From Pyropia haitanensis (Eukaryota > Rhodophyta > Bangiophyceae > Bangiales > Bangiaceae): DNA of 64,000 bases. The notes beneath the pieces were generated by a model, which made no database searches, was not told the origin of the DNA, and was given only the letters and a program-made list of their open reading frames with translations. Positions 45,745-56,063 of this stretch are shown here, one piece after another. The position numbers and the translations under genes are program-made. Position 1 is the stretch's first letter. Every line of letters starts with the position of its first letter. The stretch is taken from positions 3,549,090-3,613,089 of the forward strand of contig SDUX01000010.1 of NCBI GenBank assembly GCA_008729055.1, in the 5' to 3' direction.

Positions 45745-47019
45745 AAGCAGCAGCAGCAGCACCGGCTCCATCACCGCCATTCAGGAGGGGGGGTGGCGCC
45801 GCGGGCGTCTTCCCAGCTCACCCAAATGTCGCAGTCCCTCCCGCCTACGGCCACACCGCAGCAGGCAGGGCCGCGTCGGCGACCCGAGCTGCAGGTAGGG
45901 GCGGTGCGCTCGTCGTCCGACACGTTTGTCAAGCTGTCGGAGCGGACCAACTCGGCGACCAGTCACCGGGTGCGGAGCGACATGACGTGCCTGCCGCAGG
46001 CGTACGTGCCGTCGCGCGCGTCCGTCTCGGACTGCGAGGGCAGCGAGGGCGTCCGGACGGCAATGGCGCAGGCGGCGCGTGCGCGCGCCGCCCGCGGCGA
46101 CGGCGTGTACGACCCGCAAGCGCGGTCGCCCTCTCGGCAAGTCCGCGAGGGTGGCGCGCCGTCGGGTGCTGGCGGTCGTGGCAGGGAGGGCGAACCGCGA
46201 CCCGCCATGGCCGTGTCAATGGGCCTGTCCAACGTGGCCTACTATGACAGTGGCGAGAATGGGCGCGGGCTGTCTGGCAACGGGCTGACGAGGCAAGTTC
46301 GCAGCCTGCTACAGAGTATGCGGAACCGCAACCACAAGCTCGCCGAGGAGATGACCCACTTCAGCTCCTGCCTGAACCTGGCGACGCTGGTGCAGGTGCT
46401 TGGCCGGACGCTCTCTTCCATGGGCGGGGAGGTGACCCTGCAGCGCAACACCCGCCGTAAGCTCAAATACCGCACCGTCTTTGCCCACAAGACCGACTAT
46501 TGTGGCCAGTGGATAAGCTCCTACGACGTGGAGGGGGGGGACGGTGGTGGGGGTCTGGGCAGCTCCACCACCGCCGCCACCGGACCCGACGCGCTCGTCC
46601 TGTGCGCGGTGGTGGACGTGGAAGGGGAGGACGGCATGGACGGCCGGGTGCCGCAGGTCAAGAAGGTCTGCTTGCGGCGGTCGCGGGAGGACCCGCGGCG
46701 GGTGTCCACCGCCCAGTTCCAGTCTTTTTTCCACGCCTTTCACGCTCGCTTCCTGGACATGGCCGCCTCCCAGACGGGCGACGAGGAGCACCTGCTGTCA
46801 TCATCGCCGCCGCCGCCAGTCGCGTCGGCGCGGCCCGCCACGGGGGGGGGGGGTGCAGGTGGCGGCGGCCGAGTCAGCCGCCGCCACCGCTCCCGCGCCT
46901 CATCAGCCGCGGCCAGCGGGGTGGCGGCGGGGGTGGAGGCGCTCACCAGCGGCACGCGGGCGGCCCACGACGGTCGCCCTCACGCGCTGCGGATGCCGGT
47001 GCTATCGTCGGGCAGGTAA
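40660..47019 (+). CDS. Large Ser/Thr protein kinase, AMPK/CAMK-like, with polyQ tail region, 1,773 aa
   Basis: Four exons: 40660-40865, 41320-41425, 41814-42044, 42241-47019; introns of 454, 388 and 196 nt begin GTACGT, GTACGG and GTATGC, and all phases join. The kinase domain is at about residues 55-310: Gly loop LGVGEFGK (62-69, split by intron 1), catalytic Lys85 in VVAIK, HRDLK at 177-181 with PEN opening exon 4, DFG at 198-200, and CGTPDYIAPEV. It is complete and most like the SNF1/AMPK, SnRK or MARK groups. A 1,200-residue Ser/Pro/Gly-rich tail follows, with a poly-Gln tract near 1325-1356 encoded by CAG repeats. A C-terminal globular region (about 1530-1690; LATLVQVLGRTLSSMGG, FFHAFHARFLDMAAS) resembles a KA1-type domain, an inference from pattern only. 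No NAF motif was seen, which argues against a CIPK. The upstream pathway is unknown. Confidence 0.9.
45667..45759 (+). repeat. CAG microsatellite encoding poly-Gln
   Basis: About 30 nearly uninterrupted CAG codons, with a few AAG, in the long tail of the kinase gene. Confidence 0.9.
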
Positions 47020-47527
47020 CCGTGATCGCCTCCTCGGTGGCGCGTTGGCGGGGCGGCGTGTGCTACCAGAGGGGTGCGGCGGGTGTGGGGGTGCGGGGTT
47101 GCGAACTCGGAGCGGGGGGTGCACCTCGCGGCGTAGGGCGAGTCGATGCCCTCAGCCATGTTTGCTATGGTCTTCTTTTGTGTGTGTTGAGTGAATGGAT
47201 TACCTGTTGCCATTCCTATTGCCGTGGTTCTCTCCAGGTGCGCCTCATGGCCGCCACGGCTGCCGCCGGGCGGCGTCCCGAAACGTCCTCACAGCCTGAC
47301 AGCTGCACCCCAAGACACCGCCATCCCGCCCGTCCTCTCCGCGGTGGAGCAGAGGCTGATGTGGTGGTGAGGCAAAGGCAGCAGGGCTTGCCGTCGTCCC
47401 GTCTCTGTGTTCCGCCATGCGCTACGCTCTCTTGCACTCAGCACTCACTCTAGATGTGTCGTGTTCAAACCGGCATTGGAAATGGAGGGAAAAGGATGGT
47501 GAGACGACAGGAAAAACAAGCCACGCC
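47020..47527. other. Convergent 3' region between two kinase genes
   Basis: Holds the 3' ends of both convergent kinase transcripts. T-rich sequence near 47160-47200 is a plausible end of the first. No gene seen. Confidence 0.5.
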
Positions 47528-50500
47528 CTACATGATAAACACCGGCGCCAAAGGGAGGACCTCCCCATCCGCACCCCCCTCAACTGCTTGGTACGCCACC
47601 TGCGGGGTCAGGCCGCTCCCCCGCAGCAGCGACCGGATCTGTGCCGCCAGGAGGGACCGCTTTGATGCCTCGGGAGACTCGGACGCCTCTGGCGGCGGCA
47701 GCAGCATCTTGGACACCCATGAGAGAAGCGCCGCCTCGGGCTTGTCAAAGTCCCCAGGGTACTGAAGGAAAATGCGGGGGAGCGTCACGCGCCGCTGTGC
47801 CACGGAAACGGACACGGTTGACGCGAGGAAGGTGGCCGCGGCGGTCGTCAGCATGGACCCTTCGGCCACCGACGCGGCGGTAAGGGGCCGGATAGGCGGC
47901 GAAATGTCCCGAACGCCAACAGACAGCACAAAGTGGGTGAGGGGCTCAAGGTAAGGCAGTGCCAACCGGTACCGTCGATCAGACGGGGGGAACTGAGCAC
48001 GCCAGCCGACGCGAATGGGGGACGCCGCGTTCGCCCGCAACACCCCATGATGAATGTCGTCCAGGGACCAGTTAATGGCCCCAATGTCGTAGAAGATGCG
48101 GCGGTAGAATTGACGGCGGGCACGGGCGGCGACGGGCACGCCTCGACGGCTGACGGCGGCGTGGAGCGCAAGCAGGTTGTACACATTGACAAAAAAGGCC
48201 AAGCGCTCGTTGCGCCCACGCAGAGACGAAAGCGAGACGGATTGCAGCTCGGCAGCAGCCCGGACGTACACCCGCCAATCCTCGCTCATCTCGAGGGCGT
48301 CCATGTCGATTTCGCCGGGGCCTTCTTGTTTGTACTCGGTGTCGATGGGGAGAATCTGGTGCTTGCGCATCACGTTCATCAACTGGGTCAGCAGGGAAAC
48401 AGACAGCTGCACCGGCTCTGGGCACGGGGGTCCAGACCACGCAACGACCGCGTTGAGGACCCGCTTATCCCGCTGCTCGTCTTCCTCCCACCTGTAAAAC
48501 AGGTACTCGTCCTTGAATGTGTGGGCGTGGCAAACGTGGTGGAAAACGCCTGCGTTGATCATCTCTTGGCCGAGCACAATCGCCGCCATCTGCGACAGCC
48601 GCAGGTTCTTCACCATCCACAGGACCGCCTCCGAGCCCACAAACGAGCGTGGATACAGCTTGAGCCGATATCTCCGGTCCGCCACTGGAATCCCTGTCCG
48701 CGTGTCCCGCATCGCCTCGTACGTGCGGGAAAAGTCGGCGATGTTACGAATGGCCAGAGACATAAACGATCGGTGGCTCTCAGGATCGGTGCTGCTCGTC
48801 CGCTTGCTGAAGCTGTCGGGTAAGCTGCTCTGGTCACCTGCGCGGGCACTGCCTGTTTCCAACCCGTCCCCATTGGCCCGAGAGGAGTCGGGCGAGCCCG
48901 GCGACGCCGCGCCACGGTTGCTGGGCCGCTTGAACCGCTTCCACACCGCCCCAGCGTTGCTGCTAGAGGACGTGCTGACACTGATCTTGTTCCGCAGCTG
49001 GTCTACAGACGCGCCGCTCCTGCTGCTAGTCGAGCTCTCCGGCTCGGCATCCGAGTCGTCATCCGAGTCGGCGTCGTCCGCGCCCTCGTCAAACACACCG
49101 CTGTCAGAGCCGAGCCGAATTTTCCGCATGCTTGACATGAGCGTCGCGTCGTCCAGTTGCACTTCGGGCGCGACCGAGGTGCTCGCAGACCCTATCTGCG
49201 GTGTTCCGTCCGGAGGCATGCGACCAGACGGGAGCTGGCCCTCAGAGGAAGATACGCCAAACCCGCGGCCGCCAGGCGAGGCGCCCGACGACGGTGACAC
49301 GCTGCGCACCATGCGACGGTCGGGTAGAGAGGAAGATGGCTGCACAGGCGGCCGCGTGGCCCGGGGTGGCGCATCAGGCAGGTTTCTGTCTTGTAGGGAA
49401 GGAGTGAAGAGGGTGTACTCACTCGGGGCAGGCGGCACACCTGGCGAATGCGTGGGTAAAGCCCCAGGCGCAACAGCCGCAGCTGCGTCTGGCGGAGCAC
49501 CAGGCGCGCCCAGACCACCTGGCGAGACGAACCCTGGCGATGGTTCAGACCTTGCGTCCCGGGGAGGGGGGCGCCGCGATCCACCAGCCTCCGCCAACGA
49601 GGGCACCTGCGCGACGGCGCCCGGGCCCCTCCTGGGATGAATTGCGGGTGGGGTCTTGGGCAGTGTCGGCGGCGACCCGTATGTCTCTTGGCGAGTAAGG
49701 ACTGCGGGCACCACCAGCGACATCCCCGACGGAGTCGCCGGCAGCTCCCTCGAGTCAACCATGGGCGACTCGGACCCAGACCCGTCCTCGTCAACGTGCG
49801 GCAGCGCCGATGCACTCATCCGTCGTGCGGCCGGCATGGACGACGTCGCAATCGCGTGAGCCTCTGTGCCGGGCACGTCGGCAAACCACCGGTGGCGGCG
49901 GAGCGCGCCCACGGGGGGTCTCCGCTGGGGGTCGTTGGCCAGCAGCCGCCGGATAACGTCAATGGCGTCACCCGAGAAGTGGTCGGGGAAGGACAGCATC
50001 CCGCCCGTGATCGCCTCAGCCAAGCTCATGCCCTTGGCCGCGCGGAACGGCAAAAAGCCCGCCAGCAGCACGTACAGCACAATGCCACTGCTCCACGCGT
50101 CCACCTTATCCCCGTGGTACGGGAGCCGCCGAACCACCTCTGGGGACAGAAAGTCGTCCGACCCAACGACCGTGTGGAGGAGGTCGTCCGCAGACGCGGC
50201 CGCGGCCTTGACAAAGGAGAGGCCAAAGTCCGCAATCTTCAACCGCCCCTCCCGGTCCAGCAGCAGGTTCTCCAGCTGCGCCACCCCCCCACCAGCCAAC
50301 ATCGCGTGCCCCACGGTTACCATGCATATCGGCACGCGTCCAATCCACATCAACACGGGTTCAATGCAAATCGACACGCGTCAGTACAGCTGCTCCATCG
50401 CGGGCAACCCTCGTCCACCGGAGCGAGCCCCGCATTGTACGCCGATGAGCACGCTCTCACAAACAAATCCCCTCACGCCGGGGGAGGCAACGCTCATGAC

Positions 50501-51311
50501 GCCGAGAGCCGCCCTCACCCACCCTCCTCGCTGGGACGACGTCCCACCCCACCAATAGGCCCGCTGTGACACGCTGCAACAGCAGATGCGGCGTTGCCAC
50601 ACCTTCCGTCCTAGTCTCGAACGCGAACCCCACAGTCCGCCAGGCATTCAACAGTACAAAACTCACACATGGCCCACCCTGCCCTGCCGCTCCGGGCCAC
50701 TCCCCTCTGTCAAATCGCCTCACGACGCCCTTGACACAAAAGCCGGACGGCGGAAACGCGACAAACAACTCCCCGCTCCTCCCCCTCAAAGCACCCCAGA
50801 GCCGTCGCCGCGCCCTTACCTTAAGGTCCCGATGGAACACGCCCCGCTGGTGGCAATAGTGCAGCCCGTCGAGGAGCTGGTAAAACAGGTACTTGACGGT
50901 CGGCTCGTCCAGCCGTCGGTGGCGCGCGAGGAGCGTGAACAGCTCCCCCCCGTCGACGTACTCCATGACAACAAAGATGCGGGCGCGGGAGGTGAGAACC
51001 TCGTAGCCCGCCACGATGTTGGGGTGCCGCAGGACGGTCAGGACCGCAATCTCGCGCTTCACCTGTGGACTCATGTTGTTCAGCCGCAGCTGGTGCTTGT
51101 CCATCACCTTGACCGCCACGATCATGCCCGTGTCAAGGTGCACGGCGCGGCGGACCACCCCAAAGCCTCCCTCCCCAACAATGTTGAGCAGCGCATAGCG
51201 GCCGACGCGGGGGGCACCGGGCGGCACATCCACGGGCAACACCACCGCGGGGGGGGCGGGGGGGGGGGTGCCAACCGCGCCAGCCGACGCGGACGGGCCG
51301 CCCCCGTTCAT
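47528..51311 (-). CDS. Protein kinase fused to DEP and DUF547 domains, 1,079 aa
   Basis: Exon 1 is 51311-50820 and exon 2 is 50275-47528. The 544-nt intron begins GTAAGG directly after HRDLK and ends GTGGCGCAG before LENLLLD, so the join rebuilds HRDLKLEN. Kinase (about residues 38-300): GEGGFGVV, VAVKVMDK, VMEYVDGGELF, DFG, and an atypical activation-segment end GSDDFLSPE where GTPxYxAPE is usual. A disordered Ser/Pro/Asp-rich linker follows. A DEP domain at about 674-760 (SFVGSEAVLWMVKNLRL, then VFHHVCHAHTFKDEYLFYRW) suggests membrane or G-protein targeting. A DUF547 domain follows at about 840-985 (RLAFFVNVYNLLALHAA, then YDIGAINWSLDDIHHGVLRA). DEP-DUF547 proteins are known in plants, but a kinase in front is not an architecture I know. 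The start is the first ATG; the frame is open upstream without one. Confidence 0.88.
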
Positions 51312-51350
51312 CGCGCCGTCGCTGACGCCGCAGCTGCTGCTGCCGCCGTC

Positions 51351-51381
<31 letters not shown>

Positions 51382-53042
51382 CAACCGCCGCAACCGCTGC
51401 CGCAGCCGTCCCCGCCGCTGCCAGTCGCGCCGCTCGCGGACACGCCTGGGGGGGAGGAGCCCGGGCAGGTAGGCTCCGCGACGGTGCCGCCGTCACGATA
51501 ACCAGCGACCGTGTGCTGCCAAAGCCTCCGCCGCGGCCACACTCGTCCCCTCACCCCCTCCCCCCCCCCCCCCACCCCCGCCCCCACCCCAAGCCCCCCT
51601 GCAGGCCGCAACTCAGCGCTCGCACTCGCGCCCCCGACGTCTGGCGACTGCCCTCCGACGTGCACCGCAGGCCCCGCGCGCGCCCCCCAACTCGTGCACG
51701 CACGGCGGGGACGCTGCGGCGGCGAATGCGCGCACCGCTACCCAGCCCGCCACCTCCCACCCTCCCCACCAGCGACCGGGGCACACCCCTCGCCAAGGGG
51801 CCCTTGCCGACGGCCAGCTGGCCCTTCAGGGTACGAGCGGGCACGCCGCGCCGCCGCCCAACCGCCCGCTCGCCCACCCGACCAGCACCGCAGGCCGCGA
51901 GGGGGCGGCGGCCGGGCGGCTCTCGAGCGCGGGATCCCCTCCCTCCCGCCTTGGGTGGCCAGATTTCAAGACGCTGCCAGAACACGCACGCGACGGAGAG
52001 GGGGGGGGGGCCAAAGTTCACGCGGGGAGCAGAGGCGCCGTTCGAAGCGAAACGGCGGGGCGTGCCAGGCCGTGGCGCTTTCAACCGCTCTGCGCTTCCC
52101 TGCCCCGCCCCCCCCCTCCCCCGGACGGTCAGCGAGACGTGTGCCCCCTCTTGAACGATGCTAGCGCAGCCCGCCAAAAACCGATATCCACCAACCACGG
52201 GGGGGAAGGTTGAACGTTGGCGGTTACCTCTGCGACAGGGGCCCCAATGGAATACAGCCACGGGGCCGCCGTGGAAGGAGGGGGGAGGACGCGCGCACGA
52301 CCACGCCCGCCGTGGCGCCACAAACCGCCACCACACAGCACCCGCCACCCCACGGTAGGCGTGGCAAACACCAGTTAGCGTGGCGGCCCGCCCGCAGGTC
52401 GCCGTAGGCGCAGGTTGCCCGGCAAGCGCCAGGTTGGCGAAGGGAGGAGTCGGCGGCTGTCACGCCCTCCTCGCCATCCCCTCGCGCGCGGTCGGGGTGC
52501 CTTCTCTTGAGCCGAGGAGGGGCAACCCTCGCGGACGCCCACCTGCCTCGACACAGGACAGCGCGCACGCCCGCCAGACGGTGCGCTGGTGAACGCCATG
52601 CAAGTCTTGACAGTCCTTGAACAGCGCTCATGGTCCTCCAGAGATGAGCAAGTCCTGACAGTCCTCTTCCTGTCGAGGCGAATCGGATCGAATTAGTCCA
52701 GAAGAGAGAAACTATGACCGATACCAAGTAGTCGAATTGAAATTAATACAAATATATACTAGATCTAGAATTGATAGGCCACATCCTGCAAGTGCTCCGC
52801 ACCGACGTTGCGCACGGCCCGCTCCCTCCCTCCCTCGCAACCGACCGCGGCCTCCCGTTGGCGCGCGCCAGCGCCTCCACCCTTCCTGTTCCTCATCCGC
52901 CGTTCCCCCCCTCCCCCCAGCCACCCCCCTTGTTCTACATCCATTTCAGCGTAAGGAAGGAATCTATCGCGCACCGCTGCCGGTACACCTCCCCTCCCCG
53001 TTGTTGCTGTCCGCGGCGCCCGGGTGCGCCGGGCCTGCCAGC
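51312..53042. other. Divergent promoter region
   Basis: Between the kinase-DEP-DUF547 start (minus) and the WDR20-like start (plus). Positions 52660-52785 form the most AT-rich stretch in the area and contain a TATA box for the plus-strand gene. No gene recognised. Confidence 0.5.
52752..52759 (+). promoter_or_regulatory. TATA box for the WDR20-like gene
   Basis: AATATATACT in an AT-rich island (52680-52770). Initiation some 30 nt downstream would leave a leader of about 260 nt before ATG 53043. Confidence 0.5.
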
Positions 53043-56000
53043 ATGTTGTCGTTTGGTCTGAGTCCCGCGAGGACAGTGCGCGCCCGCTTCTTTGTGCCCG
53101 GCGAAGGCAATTATGATCTTCGAGCCGAGTGCGTGCCGCTCCCCGGGACCTCTGGTACCAGTGGGGGTGGGGCGGCGGCCAAGGCGGCGCCCACCAGCTC
53201 AGCGTCGACCGGCGCGGCCGCCTCGTCGGGCGGCGGTGGCGGCAGCGGCGGCGGCTCGACTGCCGCGGCGGGTGGCCCGCTCGGCCTTGCTGGCGCCACG
53301 TGCATGGCGTTTGCGGCGGGCGCGACGCTGACGCCGGCACCAAAGGCTTCGGCCACGGGCCGTGGCGGCGGCGGCAGCGGCTATGCGGGCGGGGGTGGCG
53401 GTGGGGGCGGCGGCGGCGGCAGCGGCGGCGGCGGCGGCTCGTTTGGGTCCACCCTCAACGCCCCGTCGTCGCTGTTTTCGTTCAAGAACAAGCTGTCCGG
53501 CATTAGCAGCTGGACGTCCAAGTTTGGAGGAGGGGGCGGGAGCTCCGCCACCGCCGCCGCCGCCGCCGCTGCCGCCGCGGCGGCGATGAATCCTGCGGCC
53601 GGCTCGGGCGTCGAGGGCAGCGCGGCGCTCACTGGCGGCACGCCCCTCATCTACGGCTCTGGCTCGGAGCCGTCGTACAACGTGCGGCCGCCGCCACGGG
53701 TGGCGTCGCCCGTACCGCGCCCGCCATCGACACCAACGGCCGGCGCGCCCGCGCTCGCTGCGGCTTCCGGGTGGGGGGACGCGGCCGGCGCGCCGCCACG
53801 GCCTGGCGGCGGCGGCCCGGGGGCGCCGTTGGCCGCGCCGTGGCCGCACGGCGGCGCGGCCGCCGGTGCCCCCAGCGGCACCGGCGCGGGGCTGCCCGAC
53901 GCGGGGGCTGCGCCACCGGCGCTCCCGCCTGGCCTGCTCGCCTACTCCCACAGTGACGCGGTGAGCATTACGGAGGTGACCGCCACGTCGAGCGCGGACC
54001 CGCTGCTGACGCTCCACCTCCGATCCAACCCGACGGCGGTGGCGATAGAGGGGCTCCCCGACGGTGGCGCGCGGCTGCTTATTGGGTGTGCCAATGGGGA
54101 TGTCGTCTACTATGCAGACGTATCGGTGGCGGTGGCGGCGGGGAGTGGGGGGAGTGGCGGTGGACGGGGTGGCGGCGGGGGAGGGGGAGGGGGTGCTGCT
54201 GGCTCGGGGGGGGGCGGTGCCAACGGGGCTGCTGCCGACGCGGGGGGCGGCGGCGGGGGGAGCGGAGCCGCCGCCGCTGTTGGCGCCGCTGGGTCCCTGC
54301 CCGGCAGCACGCTCTTCAACAAGGATGGTGCCGCGGGTGCTCGCGTGACGGCCGTGCGGTGGGTGCCCGGCTCGCCCTCCCGGTTCATCGCTACCGCCGT
54401 GGACGGGGCGGTGGTGATGTACGATGCCAAGTTTAAGGCAACCCCGGGCCGTGGCTCGGGGCCGTCGATCGCCTCTGCCGGCCGTGGAAACAGCGGCGGC
54501 GGCGGCGTCGGTGGGGCGGGAGGGGCAGGCGGTGGCGGCGGCGGCAGCACCACCGACGGCTCTGCCGGGGATGATGCCGGCGCCGACGGCGGGGGCAGCA
54601 ACAGTGGCGGCGGCAGTGATGCCGGCCGGCTGGCGTCGTCGACCGGCAGCGGCAGCGGGGCGGGTGGCACCGGGAGCGGTGGTGGTAGTAGCAGCGGTGG
54701 CGGCAGTGGCGGCGGCGGCTTGGTGCGCAAGGGCGCCGCCGCCGGCACTGGTGCCCTCTCCAAGCACGACATTAGCGTGTGGCGGCCGCCACGGGGCAAG
54801 CGTCAAAATCCCGTTGCCGTTTGGCGCGCCGGCTGTGGCTCCATCAACGACGCTGCGTTTGCGCCGCCGCCGTCGCCGCCGACCGCGGCGGGCGCTGGCG
54901 CGGCCAATGGTCATGCTGTGGGCGCAGACCGGTCATCTGCTCTGGGCGGCGGCGGCGGCATGAGCGGCGCCCTCCCCGTCTCGGGTGTGGCTCCCGGTGC
55001 GCTGGTGCTGGCACTGGCCTGCCGTGACGGCTACTTGAGGGTGCTGGACTTGGCGTCGGAGCAGCAGGTCGTGTCCTTCCGCTCCTACTATGGCGCGCTG
55101 CTGACCGTGTCGTGGAGCCCCGACGCCCTTTACCTTGCCACCGGCGGGGAGGACGACCTGGTGTCGGTGTGGAGCCCGTGGGAGCTCCGCATCGTGGCCC
55201 GCGGGGAGGGCCACACCTCGTGGGTGTCGGGCGTCGCGTGGGACCCCGCGGCATGTGGCGGCGGGCGCTACCGCGTCGGCTCTGTGGCGCAGGACACCAA
55301 GCTGCTTCTGTGGGATTTTGACGTGGACAGCCTGCACGTGCGGTCGCCGCGGCGGCCCGTGCGGTTACCGTCGTACACGCGGCCACATGGGAGCAGTGAC
55401 AGCGTGGGAGGGGGGTCGTTTGGGGCATCCGCTGGGGGGGGCAGCGGCGTCTTGGGCGTCGGCGGCGGCGGCGGTGGTGCCGGCGGCGGCGGCAGTGCTG
55501 GCGGCGGCGGCGGCGGTGCGGCCGCGTATGGCGAGGCGGCGCACGGCCTCAAGGGCACCAAGCTTGCGCGCGGAATACGGCACGTGGCGGCGTCGGCGGC
55601 GAGCAGCAGCCTCTCTTCCGAGTCGGCCGGCGCGCACACGACGCTCCTCACGGCGGGCCCCGTCAAGGCGGCGCCCAGCCGCGCCGAGGTGCCCACCGTG
55701 GACCCCGTGGCGGTCCACGTTGCGCACGTCGAGCCGCTGACGGCCATCCTCTTTTACGCGGGCGGCGTCCTCACCGCCGCGACGGGTGGGGAGGTGAAGC
55801 TGTGGGCGCGCCCGCCGACGGCGGGGGTGCCCCCGCTGCGGCTGTCGGGGTCGGGCTCGGAGTGGCCGCCGCCGCCGGGGGCGCGAGCGGCAGCGGTGGG
55901 AGGGGGGGCGCCCGCCGGCCCTGCCGCCGCCGGCCCGCCGCCGGCGGTCACGTCCTTGGCCGCCGCCGCCGCCGCGGCGGCGGCGGCGGCGGCGGAGCCC

Positions 56001-56063
56001 GTGGCGGGCGCGGGGGTGGGTGGGGGGGGACGTCCGCCACAGGGCACCGTTGAGCTGGATTGA
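53043..56063 (+). CDS. WDR20/CreC-type WD40-repeat protein, 1,006 aa
   Basis: Beta-propeller protein of the WDR20 (animal)/CreC (Aspergillus) family, which activates and scaffolds USP12/USP46-CreB type deubiquitinases. The start chosen is ATG 53043 (CAGCATGTTG); the frame is open upstream through the TATA region, which excludes an earlier start. Family-typical blades: LLIGCANGDVVYYADVS (~343), GARVTAVRWVPGSPSRFIATAV (~433), DISVWRPPRGKRQNPVAVWRAGCGSINDAAF (in pieces, ~573-609), DGYLRVLDLASEQQVVSFRSYYG, LLTVSWSPDALYLATGGEDD, LVSVWSPWELRIVARGEGH and TSWVSGVAWD (650-734), VGSVAQDTKLLLWDFDVD (~745) and the closing blade AATGGEVKLWARPP (~910-924). Between blades sit long Gly/Ser inserts encoded by GGC runs, making it about twice the size of animal WDR20. 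Intronless, with one continuous frame, unlike several neighbours. Confidence 0.92.
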   Translation: MLSFGLSPARTVRARFFVPGEGNYDLRAECVPLPGTSGTSGGGAAAKAAPTSSASTGAAASSGGGGGSGGGSTAAAGGPLGLAGATCMAFAAGATLTPAPKASATGRGGGGSGYAGGGGGGGGGGGSGGGGGSFGSTLNAPSSLFSFKNKLSGISSWTSKFGGGGGSSATAAAAAAAAAAAMNPAAGSGVEGSAALTGGTPLIYGSGSEPSYNVRPPPRVASPVPRPPSTPTAGAPALAAASGWGDAAGAPPRPGGGGPGAPLAAPWPHGGAAAGAPSGTGAGLPDAGAAPPALPPGLLAYSHSDAVSITEVTATSSADPLLTLHLRSNPTAVAIEGLPDGGARLLIGCANGDVVYYADVSVAVAAGSGGSGGGRGGGGGGGGGAAGSGGGGANGAAADAGGGGGGSGAAAAVGAAGSLPGSTLFNKDGAAGARVTAVRWVPGSPSRFIATAVDGAVVMYDAKFKATPGRGSGPSIASAGRGNSGGGGVGGAGGAGGGGGGSTTDGSAGDDAGADGGGSNSGGGSDAGRLASSTGSGSGAGGTGSGGGSSSGGGSGGGGLVRKGAAAGTGALSKHDISVWRPPRGKRQNPVAVWRAGCGSINDAAFAPPPSPPTAAGAGAANGHAVGADRSSALGGGGGMSGALPVSGVAPGALVLALACRDGYLRVLDLASEQQVVSFRSYYGALLTVSWSPDALYLATGGEDDLVSVWSPWELRIVARGEGHTSWVSGVAWDPAACGGGRYRVGSVAQDTKLLLWDFDVDSLHVRSPRRPVRLPSYTRPHGSSDSVGGGSFGASAGGGSGVLGVGGGGGGAGGGGSAGGGGGGAAAYGEAAHGLKGTKLARGIRHVAASAASSSLSSESAGAHTTLLTAGPVKAAPSRAEVPTVDPVAVHVAHVEPLTAILFYAGGVLTAATGGEVKLWARPPTAGVPPLRLSGSGSEWPPPPGARAAAVGGGAPAGPAAAGPPPAVTSLAAAAAAAAAAAAEPVAGAGVGGGGRPPQGTVELD

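Noticed and set aside
51312..51665. Extension of the kinase-DEP-DUF547 protein upstream of 51311
   Set aside because: Starts from a GTG and is Gly/Cys low complexity; no ATG in this frame.
50586..52154. A 522-codon plus-strand open frame
   Set aside because: Antisense to the kinase exon and its upstream region; no conserved motif.
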